In this document: piece by piece, positions 36,540-47,984 of the stretch
Numbering within the stretch: the first letter of the stretch is position 1
Layout of the letters: each line of letters starts with the position of its first letter
NCBI GenBank assembly: GCA_023653785.1
Contig: JAMKCH010005360.1
Location: 1-64,000 of the forward strand
From: Ophioderma brevispina
Taxonomy: Eukaryota > Echinodermata > Ophiuroidea > Amphilepidida > Ophiodermatidae
Length of the DNA stretch: 64,000 bases
Direction of reading: 5' to 3'
Made by a program: the position numbers and the translations under genes
Notes under the pieces: generated by a model
What the model was told of the DNA's origin: nothing
The model's database searches: none
The model's input: only the letters and a program-made list of their open reading frames with translations

Positions 36540-36915
36540 ATATCTGATTTTAACTCAAAGGGCTGCCATATTGAAAAACCCAGGACTGACACAAGATGTT
36601 TTAAAAATGTATGTCATAGTTTTTGACCTCTTTGGTCTAAAAACAATAAGTATAGACACAAATATCTAGTCAATAACATTTTCAGCTAGATGTAAAGAAC
36701 AAATGTCATTTTTTATGCACATTGGGCGTCATATTGAAAACAGAATACCTGACAGAATATACTTATTCATATTTGAATACCCGGCTTATAGACACAAAAA
36801 GCCGTGTTATTAAACGAAATATGAGACATTGAAAATGTTATTGCAGCCTATTTTGAAAAATGTCACCACGGCCGCTGCAGTGTCAAATCTAGCTGGGTCC
36901 GTTTTGAAATAATGG
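36540..36915 (-). repeat. inverted partner of the 31.50-31.90 kb repeat
   Basis: Its reverse complement starts CATTATTTCAAAACGGACCC then AGCTAGATTTGAC, and continues through TCATATTTCGTTTAATAACAC and TTTTTGTGTCTATAAGCC, matching 31503-31640. With its partner it brackets the LINE tail and the tandem array. Confidence 0.65.
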
Positions 36916-37089
36916 TTGTGGCCATATTAAGCGTGTAGCCAATTCTATACTCTATCACAAGTGCACATTTTGCTCCCATACGGGTCCGTAAACCTCTGGA
37001 CTAAGGATGATTGCAGCCAGTACATAAGACTAGATGGGGGCGTATGTTTACCTGGTTTTTTCTCCGAGTTGTCGACAGCCCGGGTTATA

Positions 37090-38876
37090 CAAGGTGAGTA
37101 AAAAAAAATGACCCTGATTGTGTCCCTTCCCCTTTTGGAATTTTTAATTAACGATTTACATAATGTGATATCTGAATGCTTGGGTCATTATCTTTATTTT
37201 GCTGGAAAAAAAACAAAAAAATCATTCACATCGGTTAGGTATAACCGGTTAAGTCTTTTGAATCAAGTAGACGGTTTTCCACTGGACACTGTTCACATTC
37301 AAATAACGGCGTTCAGCGAAGCAATCAGTGTCCAGAAGAAATCAGGGCTTAATGATTGACTCTTCAGAATAAGTTTGATGCTATTTGATCCCACCCAATT
37401 CAGTCCCCTTTACCATCCGCTGGCCCTCTGAACGTTTCTTCCCTTCTGCGTTCTCATCACGCACAAAATCATTTGGAAAATAAATTAACCTTATACCTGT
37501 ATCAGTTTCTGCAGGGAGTTAATGAATCAAACCATATGAAACGAAAATACCTCAGGACAACTTTTTGAGATGCGAATAGGGGACAACCAGAAAGCGTCTC
37601 GACCATGGTGTTAACTCTTGTCTGTAATTTTGTAGACCAAAAAAAAAAAAAAAAATAATGTCACATCTTGAAAACTGTGTAAAAAACTTCACCGGCTTTT
37701 AAACACTTTAAAGACACTTTATTTGACATAAACCACAGACATAGCTATTATTATCAGTTTATGGAGGCATTTGCTTTAGTTGGCACATCATTTAAATGGA
37801 AATCCGTGTGGTGGGAAAAGATAACAATTGATTTAAAAAAGGACTTGATAAAAGCCTCGGCACTATAGCTAGACAAGGTTAACGCAAAAGGGCCAACGAC
37901 AGAGGTGGCTGGGAATATGCGTCATTGGTAGGGTGTGCGTGGTCTGCGCAAATTCGTCCAAGTTCAGCAATACCGCGCTTCCAGCCATGATTCTTTGACT
38001 CGGGATGCGTTTGGTATAACAATCTATATAATACCATAAGATAATCTCTCATTACGTAATAATATCATAGTATTTATCTACTATATTAATATAACATCAT
38101 TAAACAGTATTATTTACGGTGACATATCTTGGAATTAAGAAGGCTCAATCCCATTACATGAGAGCGAAAAAATAAATTTACAAAGTAAATAGCCCTCTGT
38201 AAAGGCAACAGTTTTGCGTTACTCTGAGTTTCACGGTATACCCTCCCTTACGACACTGGGTACCGATCTCAGACGGATGATGACTCACGTCCGTGGCTTA
38301 CCCAGTAGACAATGTATGTATATACATGCCATGGTGTCACGACTGAGGCATGTTCCAGCACTTGTCTTTACTTTTCCAATAGATCGAGAGTGCTCAACAC
38401 ACTACGATTATGGGGGCGTATATACATCATTATATTACGCCCCACTACTCGTAGTGGTTGAAAACCAACTCTCAACTCAACTCAACTCTCCATATAACTT
38501 GTTTTTATTACCATGTCTACTGGTTAAGACACGACTGTGAGTCATCCATCCGTCTGAAGATCGTACCCATGATCGAAGTGAGGGTATACCGTGAAACTCA
38601 GAGTAACGGTTCCTTTCCATAGGTCTAATACTTTGTAATTTATTTCCTCTCCTGTAATGGGATTGAGCACTCCTTATTCCAAAGAATAGCACCGTTAAAT
38701 AATACGTGTTTACTAGTTGTTATATGTATTTATAATATATTCTATTATAATATAGTAATATATATATAGTATAATCTATATATATATTAATATGATACCA
38801 ACGAGAGTAAAGATCATTTATGATATATATTACAATGGCGGACACAATCAGGGTCAAGTTTTTTTTTATTCACCCG
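37090..38876. mobile_element. TA-flanked CAGGGTGAGT-type MITE, copy 1 (interrupted)
   Basis: The left end CAAGGTGAGTAAAAAAAAAT then GACCCTGATTGTGTCC (37090) and right end GGACACAATCAGGG on the complementary side (to 38876, ATTCACCCGTA) are the terminal repeats of the family complete at 41845-42683 and 59139-59579. The interior left portion matches the 41.85-kb copy to about 37860. The right portion is interrupted by an unrelated foldback (38106-38708) and an AT microsatellite (about 38710-38790). A frame at 37108-37359 is a by-product. Confidence 0.7.
38106..38708. mobile_element. foldback element with ~140-bp arms, nested
   Basis: The left arm (about 38108-38290) includes CAGTATTATTTACGGTG, GGCTCAATCCCATTACATGA, GTTACTCTGAGTTTCACGG and CAGACGGATGATGACTCA. 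The right arm (38535-38706) is its reverse complement (TGAGTCATCCATCCGTCTGA, CGTGAAACTCAGAGTAACGG, TAATGGGATTGAGC, ACCGTTAAATAATACG). No coding sequence. The open frames at 38214-38540 and 38477-38692 are mirror images of the arms. Confidence 0.8.
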
Positions 38877-38894
38877 TACTTTCTAGTGTGAATT

Positions 38895-39790
38895 GAACAC
38901 TTTTAGAAGCATCAGCCCAGAAGTTTTTGGTAGACGAACGAGATACCATTATCTTGAACACGGGAACATTCATTAGAAAACTATAAACTCGTTTTTTCAA
39001 ATATGAAAGTCTGCCGTGGACCCATTGTTGCTGTAGCCCCAAGAGAGGGGTAAACTTACTATACGTTAATATATATGCTTCAAATTATTCCTTAGGTAAG
39101 CAGAGTAAAAACTCATTGGGTCACAACCGTTTTGTGCTTACTTTCCAAGATCTTTGGGAAAATAGGCTAATGTCATTTGTTTATTCAGGAAAAGTCACCC
39201 GTTTTGCAATAACCCAGATTTGTTTGTAAACATATTTTTTTTTAATGTTTAATGATACTGAATCCAAATATGAATGCTTTTGCACTTTCGGCATCGCCTT
39301 GTTGTTATAATGGAATGGGTACAAAAGTCGCCTGTAGGACTCTGTGGGGACGGGGACAGTAATACTCTCCCTATGAAAGGGAACCAACCCTATGCAAAAT
39401 ATAAAAAGCATAATTTAATCAGTATCATTAAAATAGGTTTTTTAATATTTTTTACAAATATCTTTGGTATACTTGTTGACCTTTCTTGAATAAACAGAAA
39501 TGAGCCCTTTTAGCCTATTTTCCCCAATTATGCCTTGGAAAGGAAGCACTTTTTACTCTGGTAACCTAAGGAATAATTTGAGCTATATTTCTTAGATTTA
39601 CGAGCAGTTCAAATATTTGACCCATAGTTAACATGACCCCTCTCCTGGGCTACACGCAAAACGGGTCTCCGGGGCAGATTTCATAGTTTTCAAAAGTTAT
39701 ATTTTCTTCTGAATTTTCCCGTATTCAATTATTGGTATCTCGTTCGTCTAACCAAAACCTTCTCGGCTTCGTGTCTATATATTCTTCCTT
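38895..39790. mobile_element. foldback element, copy 1
   Basis: The left arm GAAGTTTTTGGTAGACGAAC, GAGATACC, AAAGTCTGCCGTGGACCC, TTTGGGAAAATAGGC and TTTATTCAGGAAAAGTCA is inverted in the right arm (GACCTTTCTTGAATAAAC, AGCCTATTTTCCCC, CCTCTCCTGGGCTACACG, GGTATCTCGTTCGTCTAACC then AAAACCTTCTC). Arms are about 300 bp. The same element is at 63313-64000, running off the window. Confidence 0.8.
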
Positions 39791-40994
39791 TGTCCCACTA
39801 TGTTTCGCAATAGCTATCTTTTTGCTTCGAGTTAAACCCCACAGACGTATCTGCAGGCCCCCTCCATAGAGGTTATGGCTTCTGTGTAAGAATTCGAAAA
39901 TTACCGACAAAACAAATATATCGTTTGCCTATAGGCCAACCTGATACAAAAATAGTTCTTTTGTCGAGCAAATACTAAATCGTGCATCATACCACTCGTG
40001 GATTACATCTTGCAAAATGAAGCCCATAGTAGTTTGCAAGCTGGTGGCTGTCTCACTCTCAGCATACGGCGGCCATATCTATATCCATTTACATAATGTT
40101 TCATGCTCTGTAGCAGTAAATGCATGTCGGGCTTTAATCTTGAAGGTTATGCAATACCTAGCGTTTGTACCTCTTCTTAAATTCAGTGAATTGCATATAT
40201 TATAATGATGGTCAATTTAAATTATCTTTGATTTGGGTTTGGGTTTGACTATGGTGTAACAGACCGATTTCACCACAAAATGTCCGCTTGTAAGTGTGTG
40301 TGCGGGGTAAGTGTACATCGATATTCAAACATTGATTCAAATAAGTGTAAATTGTTTCATTTTTTAACATTATATTTGTTACAGTTTAATTCACAAATTG
40401 AAAACTTTCAATTGAAAATTAAAAAATTAATGTTTTGCTTCAAAGGGAATCATTGAATAGTTTGCTACAAATGAACGTTAATTGCTCGTGCCACCTGTGA
40501 GCTCTTTTTAATTAGAAATAAGTTTTTTAAAAAAACTCTTATACCGTGGACATGTTAAGGTTTAGACTTTTTCAAACAGCATAACATGAATGTTTTCTGT
40601 TTTGTTACGAGTAGCAAGTTTAATGAAATAGCTTGATCTTTATCAAATTTTGGTACGTTACCGTTTGCTTTTCCTCATGAATATGATCAATCATGATTGG
40701 GGATATTCATCAAGTATTTGATATAGAAACACTCTTACTAACAGACAATGTTATTCAATCATACGGGCGCGCGTTCCACGTATACCGCTCGGAAGGAATG
40801 AAAATGCAATAAAAATTACACCACTCTTTTGACAAATAATACAAATCGCCTTTAAAAATATCAAGTTTCACACCGAATAAGCGGATCTGTATCGCCAAGG
40901 GAATTTTTAAGTTTTGTGGATCTTTATTTTACCATTGAGGAAGTAATCTTTCATTTTTTAAATGGAAAACGGGGACGCCGGTTGATTCGACTCG
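39791..40994. other. non-coding; putative upstream region of the EF-hand exon
   Basis: AT-rich and without repeat families. At 40769-40800 there is a GGGCGCGCG patch. A short frame begins ATG at about 40280 with MSACKCVCG followed by GGGTAAGTG, but it is not convincing. The last 350 bp would hold the 5' UTR and promoter if the EF-hand exon starts the gene. Confidence 0.3.
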
Positions 40995-41321
40995 ATGGAT
41001 GCGGAGCGAGTTCAACAGCTTTTTACCGCTTGCGATCTAAATCGTAGTGGATTTATAGAACGAGATGATCTTTCGAATCTCTGTTCTGATCTGGAATTAG
41101 AAGACGAAGAAGAAGAACTTGGACGATGTTTTCCAGGAACTGGACAGGAATAGAGATGGCAGAATTAGTGTTACAGAATTTGTCAAAGGATACGAGAGTG
41201 TGCAGAGGATGTTTACAAGACCGCGAAGGAGTACATCAGGAAGGGAGAGCAGCACTCCTTCTAAGATTGCATGGGATGCATTTACAACTCAGATGGGATC
41301 CAATGTGTACATTTTGCCAAG
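40995..41321 (+). CDS. RASEF: RASEF-like first coding exon (two EF-hands), frameshifted
   Basis: ATG at 40995 starts MDAERVQQLFTACDLNRSGF. EF-loop 1 is DLNRSGFIERDD; loop 2, in the next frame, is DRNRDGRISVTE. Positions 1, 3, 5 and 12 of both loops are acidic or Asn/Ser as required. In the GAA-rich linker the frame must change at CTTGGAC (41118-41124); one surplus T would restore it. The exon continues with an Arg/Ser linker and WDAFTTQMGSNVYILPR, matching the W-x-x-F...G...PR block after the EF-hands in RASEF, and ends at AAG|GTATTT (41321). RASEF is a calcium-sensing Rab GTPase with a coiled coil and C-terminal GTPase domain; those exons are not seen here. The name rests on recalled similarity. 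Confidence 0.65.
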
Positions 41322-41844
41322 GTATTTGAAATTCAAAACAAGAATAATAGCAAGTTACAATTAAAAAACGCAAAATTTCCACACGGTTTGTAGAATTGTG
41401 GAGAAGCATCATCGATCAAATAATATTCATGTCAATAAATCTACCAGTATAAATATGCAATCATTTAACTGATTTGACCATGACTGGATAAGTTCTTAGA
41501 AAGAGAGAGGGAAACTATATATAAGAACAACAGTCAGTGAAAACTTGAATTGATTTGCATAGTTTAATAGAGGTAATTATCTTATCGGATCAATTGAAGA
41601 CATTTACCAAATAGACATAGACATGACAAAGCTAACGATTGTTGAAGAATATTGGTTTACTTTTTGTAATTGTGCGCATATTAAATTCCTTTTAAGTAAA
41701 TCATTTTGAGAGTTCTCGTGATTGATAAAATAAAATTAGAAAGTGGACATCAAAACTGAAATGCATTAGGATTCCATCACACCATTTTGTCATGTTCAAA
41801 GCATTTTCAACACTACAAAGTCATTTCTCTATTTCAGAAAAACA
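41322..41844. other. intron-like non-coding sequence
   Basis: AT-rich, with no exon recognised. Confidence 0.35.
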
Positions 41845-42683
41845 CAGGGTGAGTTAAAAATGACCCTGATTGTGTCCGCCATTTTGATTTTTAAGTAATA
41901 TATATCTAACATATGTGGTATCATCTGAAGGCTTAGTTTATTATCTTTAACATGTTTAATTTGCTGCAAAGATCATTCACATCGGTTAGGTATAGACCTA
42001 ACTACAATCGTTTGAATCAAGTAGTCGGTTTTACGCTCTGTCCACGGATTCACATTAAAATGAACGGCGTTTAGGAAATCAGTGTCCGGGAGAAAGTCGG
42101 GCTATATTATTGACTGCTGAATAATGTGATGCTATTTAATCCCACAAATTCAGTCACAATTTACCATCGATGCCCTCCCTCTTATCGTTTTTACGTCCTC
42201 ATCACTCATAACAATCATTTGAAAAATAAAGTAACTTGATGTATATCAGTTTCTGGAGAAGTTGAATGAATCATACCATATGACAGACATCGTTGACAAC
42301 CTTTTGAAGTTTAAAGTATTGTCTGTATTTGTAGACTAAAATATGCCACATCATGAAGTGTTACAAATAAAACAACCATTATCACTGACGTTTACACCTT
42401 TAAGATGCCACTTAATTTGACATAAGCATAGACATACCCTTATCGTCATTTTGGGGAGTCATGGTCGCCGTGAATTCAAATGGGAATTCGTGGATGGGGA
42501 AAAGCTGACTACTTGATTCAAAGACTGTAGCCCGGCCTATAATTAACCGATTGGAATTATCTTTGCAGCAAATTAAAGATAATGAAATACGTTTTCCGAT
42601 GATACCACATATGTTAGATATATATTATCTAAAAATTCAAAATTGCGGACACAATCAGGGTCAAGTTCCTTTTTTATTCACCA
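41845..42683. mobile_element. CAGGGTGAGT-type MITE, copy 2 (839 bp)
   Basis: Left end CAGGGTGAGTTAAAAATGAC then CCTGATTGTGTCCGCC. The right end reads GCGGACACAATCAGGGTCAA then TTCACC. Arms continue inward through ACATATGTGGTATCATC, AATTTGCTGCAAAGAT and GGTTAGGTATAGACC. The spacer matches the 37.1-kb copy, so this is the best full-length representative. It has no transposase. It lies about 520 bp beyond the RASEF-like exon, probably in its intron. Confidence 0.8.
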
Positions 42684-42935
42684 TGCATGTAGAGAAATGG
42701 TCAGCGAATTCGCCCCTCATCTTTAAATCTCTTTGTTCAAAATTGTGAAATTTTAACTTTAATATTTTAATCACTATTTGGCGGGATCCCGGGATTCGGA
42801 GTGTTATGCTAAGATTGATATAACTCCGTAACCATGATAGAAGCGGCACTGCTTGCGTACGATAATGTGATTGTCAGAGCAATTGTGAAGAACTCTAAAA
42901 TCACATGCAATAGGTCTAGGGATAAGGGAATGCTG
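42684..42935. other. spacer
   Basis: Short non-coding sequence between two MITEs. Confidence 0.3.
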
Positions 42936-43698
42936 CACTCTTATTCTAGATTGGTTAAATTTGACACAAAAGTTGTCAAATTTGACACGGAAAATTAGTC
43001 CGCCGGGAAACCACAAATTATTGGTCAAAACGACACGGAAAAATGTGTCAAATGAAATGACACAGAAAAGTGTTAGAAATCACTCAAAATCCTATTCAAA
43101 TTGAACATTTTTTGTGTAAAAAAAGAATCGGAATAGACAACCATCAGTGTCAAACTGAATAATTCCCGTGTCAAATTGAATAGATTTCTGTGTCAAATTT
43201 TAACACATATGGGAGGTTCAAATCAATCGGGAAATTTGACACCAAAAAGAAAAATATACCACAATGCAAATTTGGGAAGTGTGTATTATTTTATATCCAT
43301 GAACTACTCAATGCAAAACAGTGAATGGAACACATACGTGTTGTGCACAAAAACCTGAGAATGCAGCTGCATTGCTTGCACTAACAAGTGCCATAAGTTT
43401 TTCCTGTCAAACATATAAACCGTGGTGTTCACGGTCTTAGATCACATGATCAATTATACAGTCAGGTGGCCAATCACGATCGCAAGATTTGCGATAAACA
43501 GTGACAATTTTACCAATCACATCGCTTGTGGTTTGATTGATTCGGAAAGTTTGTTAAAGATTCCCGATTTATTTCCGATTCGGAAAAAGAAGTTTCACAC
43601 TTTTCCACCTCATAATGACCAATAAATTAGTCACTCTGACACAAAAAAGTGTCAAAAATAAATGACACGGGAAATTTGACAAATTTCAATTAAGAGTG
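42936..43698. mobile_element. 763-bp MITE built on GTGTCAAATTTGACAC words
   Basis: Ends CACTCTTATTCTAGATTGG and CAATTAAGAGTG are inverted. The arms (about 42936-43075 and 43590-43698) contain many TGTCAAATTTGACA, GACACGGAAAA and GTGTCAAA words in both orientations and pair across the element (AATTTATTGGTCA with TGACCAATAAATT). No coding frame is credible and no target duplication could be fixed. Confidence 0.7.
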
Positions 43699-44274
43699 TG
43701 AGCAAAGTTGGCAATGAAATGGATTGCTTAACATTGTAACTAGAAATCCTCACGTGTTATTGAAAGAAGGTAATAATACTATAATTGACCAACAAAGCCA
43801 TAGATATCATCATAAATTTTGTTCTTATTCAAAGATATCATTGGGGTTTTCCATCTCCAAACTTACACCGGGAATCCATACTGTTTATATTGAGAAATGG
43901 GCCTATAAAATAATGGATATTTGTATCTATTTTCCCACCCGAGAAGGTGTTATTTTGGCTTTTTTTTCTAATCAGTTATACCTTAAACCAAAGTAAATTA
44001 ATAAATTTTAATATAACGATGAGAAAAAAGGCATGATCAACAATGAAAATTCTTTTAAAATAAACGGATTGTAAAATGTGTGTTTACATTACGTAGTTTG
44101 ATCGCAACCAAAATTTTGTTTCGGCGATCAGAACCCAGTTACCTACCGACGAAATCGATTAGCAATAATACAAACCTAGGAATTATGTGTGAGTCGCATC
44201 TGCTGTTTGTGAATGTGTAGGTGCTACTAAATGCAGGATGGATTTAAAAAATCCTTTCAACATGAAACTTAAAG
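43699..44274. other. non-coding sequence
   Basis: A plus-strand frame at 43724-43996 (90 codons) has no recognisable family or splice context. Confidence 0.3.
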
Positions 44275-44612
44275 TAACAGGAGGAGGGAGATTTTATGAG
44301 GAAGTAAATTTATCTCAATTTACACTTAATCTGTTTTAGAACACCTACCGAGATCGTTTCGAAGGTTTATTGAACGTAAAAAGAAAACCAAACCTATGTT
44401 TTGAACTTGCCTGCTATCGCAATCGTCTCTATAGAAAAGCGTGTTTTCATTTCTGTCGTGTACGACAGAAAATATACTAAATCATCATCTTATTACATAC
44501 AGACGTCGTATCTAGCTTATTCACTTCAGGTGTGATCTAATACATTGGTAAGCATTCTAATATGCAAAAAAAGCTTCTTTCTGGAAATGTCCTCGAATCT
44601 CTTTAATAGCAA
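44275..44612 (+). repeat. dispersed palindrome-bearing repeat, copy 3
   Basis: Nearly full copy, with AACAGGAGGAGGGAGATTTT, ATCGTTTCGAAGGTTTATTG, the palindrome TTTCTGTCGTGTACGACAGA (from 44450), TCACTTCAGGTGTGATCTAA, and TTCTTTCTGGAAATGTCCTC at the end. Confidence 0.65.
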
Positions 44613-46299
44613 TGTACGAAAATATTCTTGTGTAGAAAGATAAAAGATGAAATGCTATACAGTTTTCAAAAACAAAATGAAACACAATATAAGAAAATCT
44701 ATTTTCAAATGACACGTATTCATTTCTCTCGTGTTCTTAGAATAGGAATATATACACGCTGTGATTGTGAAATACAATATTTTATCCTTGACAACATTTC
44801 AATTTTTCAAACAAATTTCAAGCAAGAAATCTGTGCCTCGATGCGGTACAGGTGATAGTATGGGTCTGATGAAAATTGATGCGTAAATAGCATACAATGA
44901 AAAAAGGTTAATTAGAAATCTTTCATTTGTATTTCATTGACAACCGTTTAATATTAATATCATGGATAATTATGGCACCGTTTATTCTCATCTGTGTACA
45001 TAAGAAAGACACAATAGGGAAAATCCTCTTTTGTGTTGGTATACGTTGTACAGAGTAGTGGTTATGGGATGGTCAGGTACAAAGTACGTGTTTTGAGGCG
45101 GGAAATAACATCTCGTCCTTTTCCTCATAAGGGATGGATAAAATATTAAAAAATCTAAAATTAGCCGAGTTAAATGAACTACCAAGCCGGATAGATAACA
45201 AACGGTGGAACTGTTATGTACTACTGTATAAACAAGCATATAATACTAAATTTCTCCTTTTCCCCACTCCAACATTATGCTGTCATAATTAGACAATTTC
45301 ATTTTAACTACAAATCTTAAAACATTCCATTGCTTGTGACAGACGGAGGCTTATAGATCGTCGTAATGATGTAGGCGAACTGATCAAAAATTGCATAGGT
45401 CCAAAATATATTTGTCAACAACCAGTTCACTCAATTAACATTAGCATAAATATATATTCTTATAAGCGTACGAACAAGATTCATTTTATCCTTTTTCTGA
45501 ATGTTGCTTCCAGAATCTTTCGTGTGGTGCGTTGTGAAGAATCTTTCACTCTTTATCATTTCGCTGAATTTTTTTGAAAAGCAAACATTTTCATTCACCA
45601 TTGTATCATGAAACCATAATTCCAATCACATCAATGGGAAGGAATGTTTACAGATAACAACTAGAATTTGTGTTGCACTTTAAAAAAAATCTTTTTAAAT
45701 GGTTCAAGTCAAAACATTTATTTTGGATGCAATGTAAATAAGTTGAAATTGCTACGCACGTACTCTATAAAACAAAATGCAATGTAAAACATTTTTCGAG
45801 AAAGATTTTAAAGACACCAAAAATATTGAAAGTCTGCTGAAATTTTTTCCAATGTTGATTAACTGCATGCCACAGGGATTAGTTACATTATAAAATATAT
45901 AGGCTTAAATTGCACGGAATGTTCTTGTCAATTGTCATTTTTTTTCTTGATTCTGTCATGTCCAGTTTACTCTTGTAAACTCGCTGTAAGACAAACGATG
46001 TAATTTCTATCGGAAATGCATGGAATCACAAAAAATAATTATTACCCACCCGAAACGAAAAGGGAAGACGCCCATCTTATGCCTTAATCATACAAACCTA
46101 CTTCGTAAATATGCGGGTCTATTTTGCAGTGTTCATTTACTTCATAAATGTAATAATATATTTTGACTTACCATGGGAGAGCTGAAATTGCATGTATATT
46201 TTTTCGGGTTCTCTTACATCTTTTTCACTTGTAATCATTTTCGAAGAGCGCTCTGTTTTTCTTCTGACTCAGAAAATAATCATCCAGGAAATATTATCT
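44613..46299. other. AT-rich non-coding sequence
   Basis: Several short frames without features. No repeat family was recognised in about 1.7 kb. Confidence 0.3.
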
Positions 46300-46485
46300 T
46301 CTTCCTCTCTCTCCCTCTCTCTCTCTCTCTCCTCTCTTGTGTTTGTTTATTACCTTTTGAGATCACCATTATTTGAACATAATTATAACTAACAATAGAC
46401 AGATAGTCCTCTCGGCATATAACTCCCTCTTCCCGCTCTCTCTCTCTCTCGTCTGTCGTCTCTCTCTCTCTCTCCTCTCTTAATC
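46300..46485 (+). repeat. two CT microsatellite blocks
   Basis: CTCTCT-rich blocks at about 46303-46340 and 46432-46480 are separated by about 90 bp of ordinary sequence. Open frames rich in Ser/Leu or Glu/Arg over them are by-products. Confidence 0.85.
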
Positions 46486-47702
46486 TAGTAGAGTAAAGAT
46501 AGCCCCATACCCACCCAAAAAAATTGTCAAACAAGTTTTTTTTAGCAATTTCTGGGAGTTTTAAGGTCAGCTTAACAATATATCAAAGTTGCATAAAGCA
46601 AAGTCCCAGAAATTGTTCAACATATATAACAAAATGGCCGCCATCCGCCATTTTGAAAAGCAAAAATCCAGATCTCTGGCATAATGAGCTAGAAGGACAA
46701 CAATATGTCATTTCCTACTAATTCTAGCATAAAAATCCATTAAAAATGGTTTTAGAAGTTGAGATATCATCTTGGCCCTGACCTCTAAAATCCACTATGG
46801 CCGCCATCCGCCATGTTGGAAAGTACAAATTCGAGTGTATCGCTGTATCGATGGGCCAAAAGGACAAACCAGATGTCATTCCTAATAATTCTAGCAGAAC
46901 AACTTCCATTAAAATGGGTTTTATGAAGTTGAGAGATCATCTTGCACCTCTAGATCCAATTGGCAAGCCATCCGCCATGTGGAACGTACAAATTTCTTGT
47001 ATCTCTGGTACGGGATGGGCACAGGACAAACACAGATGTCATTTCCTCCTACTAATTCTATGCATAGCTAAATCCCTTAAAATGGTTTTTTTAAATGAAG
47101 TTGAGATATTTGAACCTTTAATCCCAATATGGCCTCCATCCACCATGTTTAAAAGGTACACATTCATTTCATCTTTGTACACATTGCCAAAAATGAATAT
47201 ATAGGTGTTATTTTTATTGAAGTGTTAGCATCCACATACATTAAGATGGTTGTTGTAAAAGGTTTGTAGAGCACTTGATGTCCTTCAAAATTGCCACTGT
47301 CCGCCATTAAGACAAATGAACCATAAATTTTGCGATTTGTCCAAATTTAGTAGCCATATTGATTTTTTTTATCAGCTATAAATCTACACCATTTGACTTA
47401 ATTAGCCGAACACTTTGTTTTGCCGTAGATAATGCGAACACATTAATTGTAACTATTCCTATTGACTCTTTCAAGTTCATCATCATCTGAGACTATAGTT
47501 TCTTGGTCCATGTTTTCGCATGATTGTCCACAAGCGTGGGTGTAAACTTTTTTGGAAATGTACTGTTTAGCATAATGATTCCAACTACTGATTGCTGATC
47601 ATTGAACAGGGACACCATTGAGTTGGGCATCTGCATCTTTCTATCGATTCAGGATCTATATGGGTGTATCAAAATACCCTGGAACAAGTTCATAACAAAG
47701 GG

Positions 47703-47984
47703 TTAGCATGGATTACTTTGAGGAAAACAGATTTCGTTGCCAATCTGAAATTTTTCTTTATAGTAATCGCACCTATAAAATATGTTGGAAAAGAACAGGA
47801 TAGGGCCCAAATGTCTCACTACATAAGCGCTTCCGAACCTTGATAAGGTCATTACAGCCATAGGTTGGAGAAGTAGTATCACCAGATCTGTGCTGTCCCA
47901 TTTGGGTTGTTGACCTAAATTATGCATTTGAGCTGCGATTGTTCTAAGATCAACATCTCTTTTTCCAGCAAAATTTGTTGTCAT
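47703..47984 (-). pseudogene. possible decayed internal gene of the 4.8-kb element
   Basis: A 93-codon minus-strand frame runs into the inverted block whose partner on the plus strand (49214-49340) reads VTLCYELVPKYF and CPCSRVS in one frame. The similarity between the two halves hints at former coding sequence, possibly a transposase, but I recognise no domain. Confidence 0.25.

Noticed and set aside
38214..38692. Pair of opposing open frames sharing the words YSEFHGIPSL
   Set aside because: They are mirror translations of the two arms of the foldback at 38106-38708.
40275..40306. Mini-exon MSACKCVCG with donor GGGTAAGTG
   Set aside because: Weak initiation context, two competing GTAAGTG sites and no in-phase downstream exon found.
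46173..46534. Ser/Leu-rich and Glu/Arg-rich frames
   Set aside because: Produced by the CT microsatellites on the two strands.
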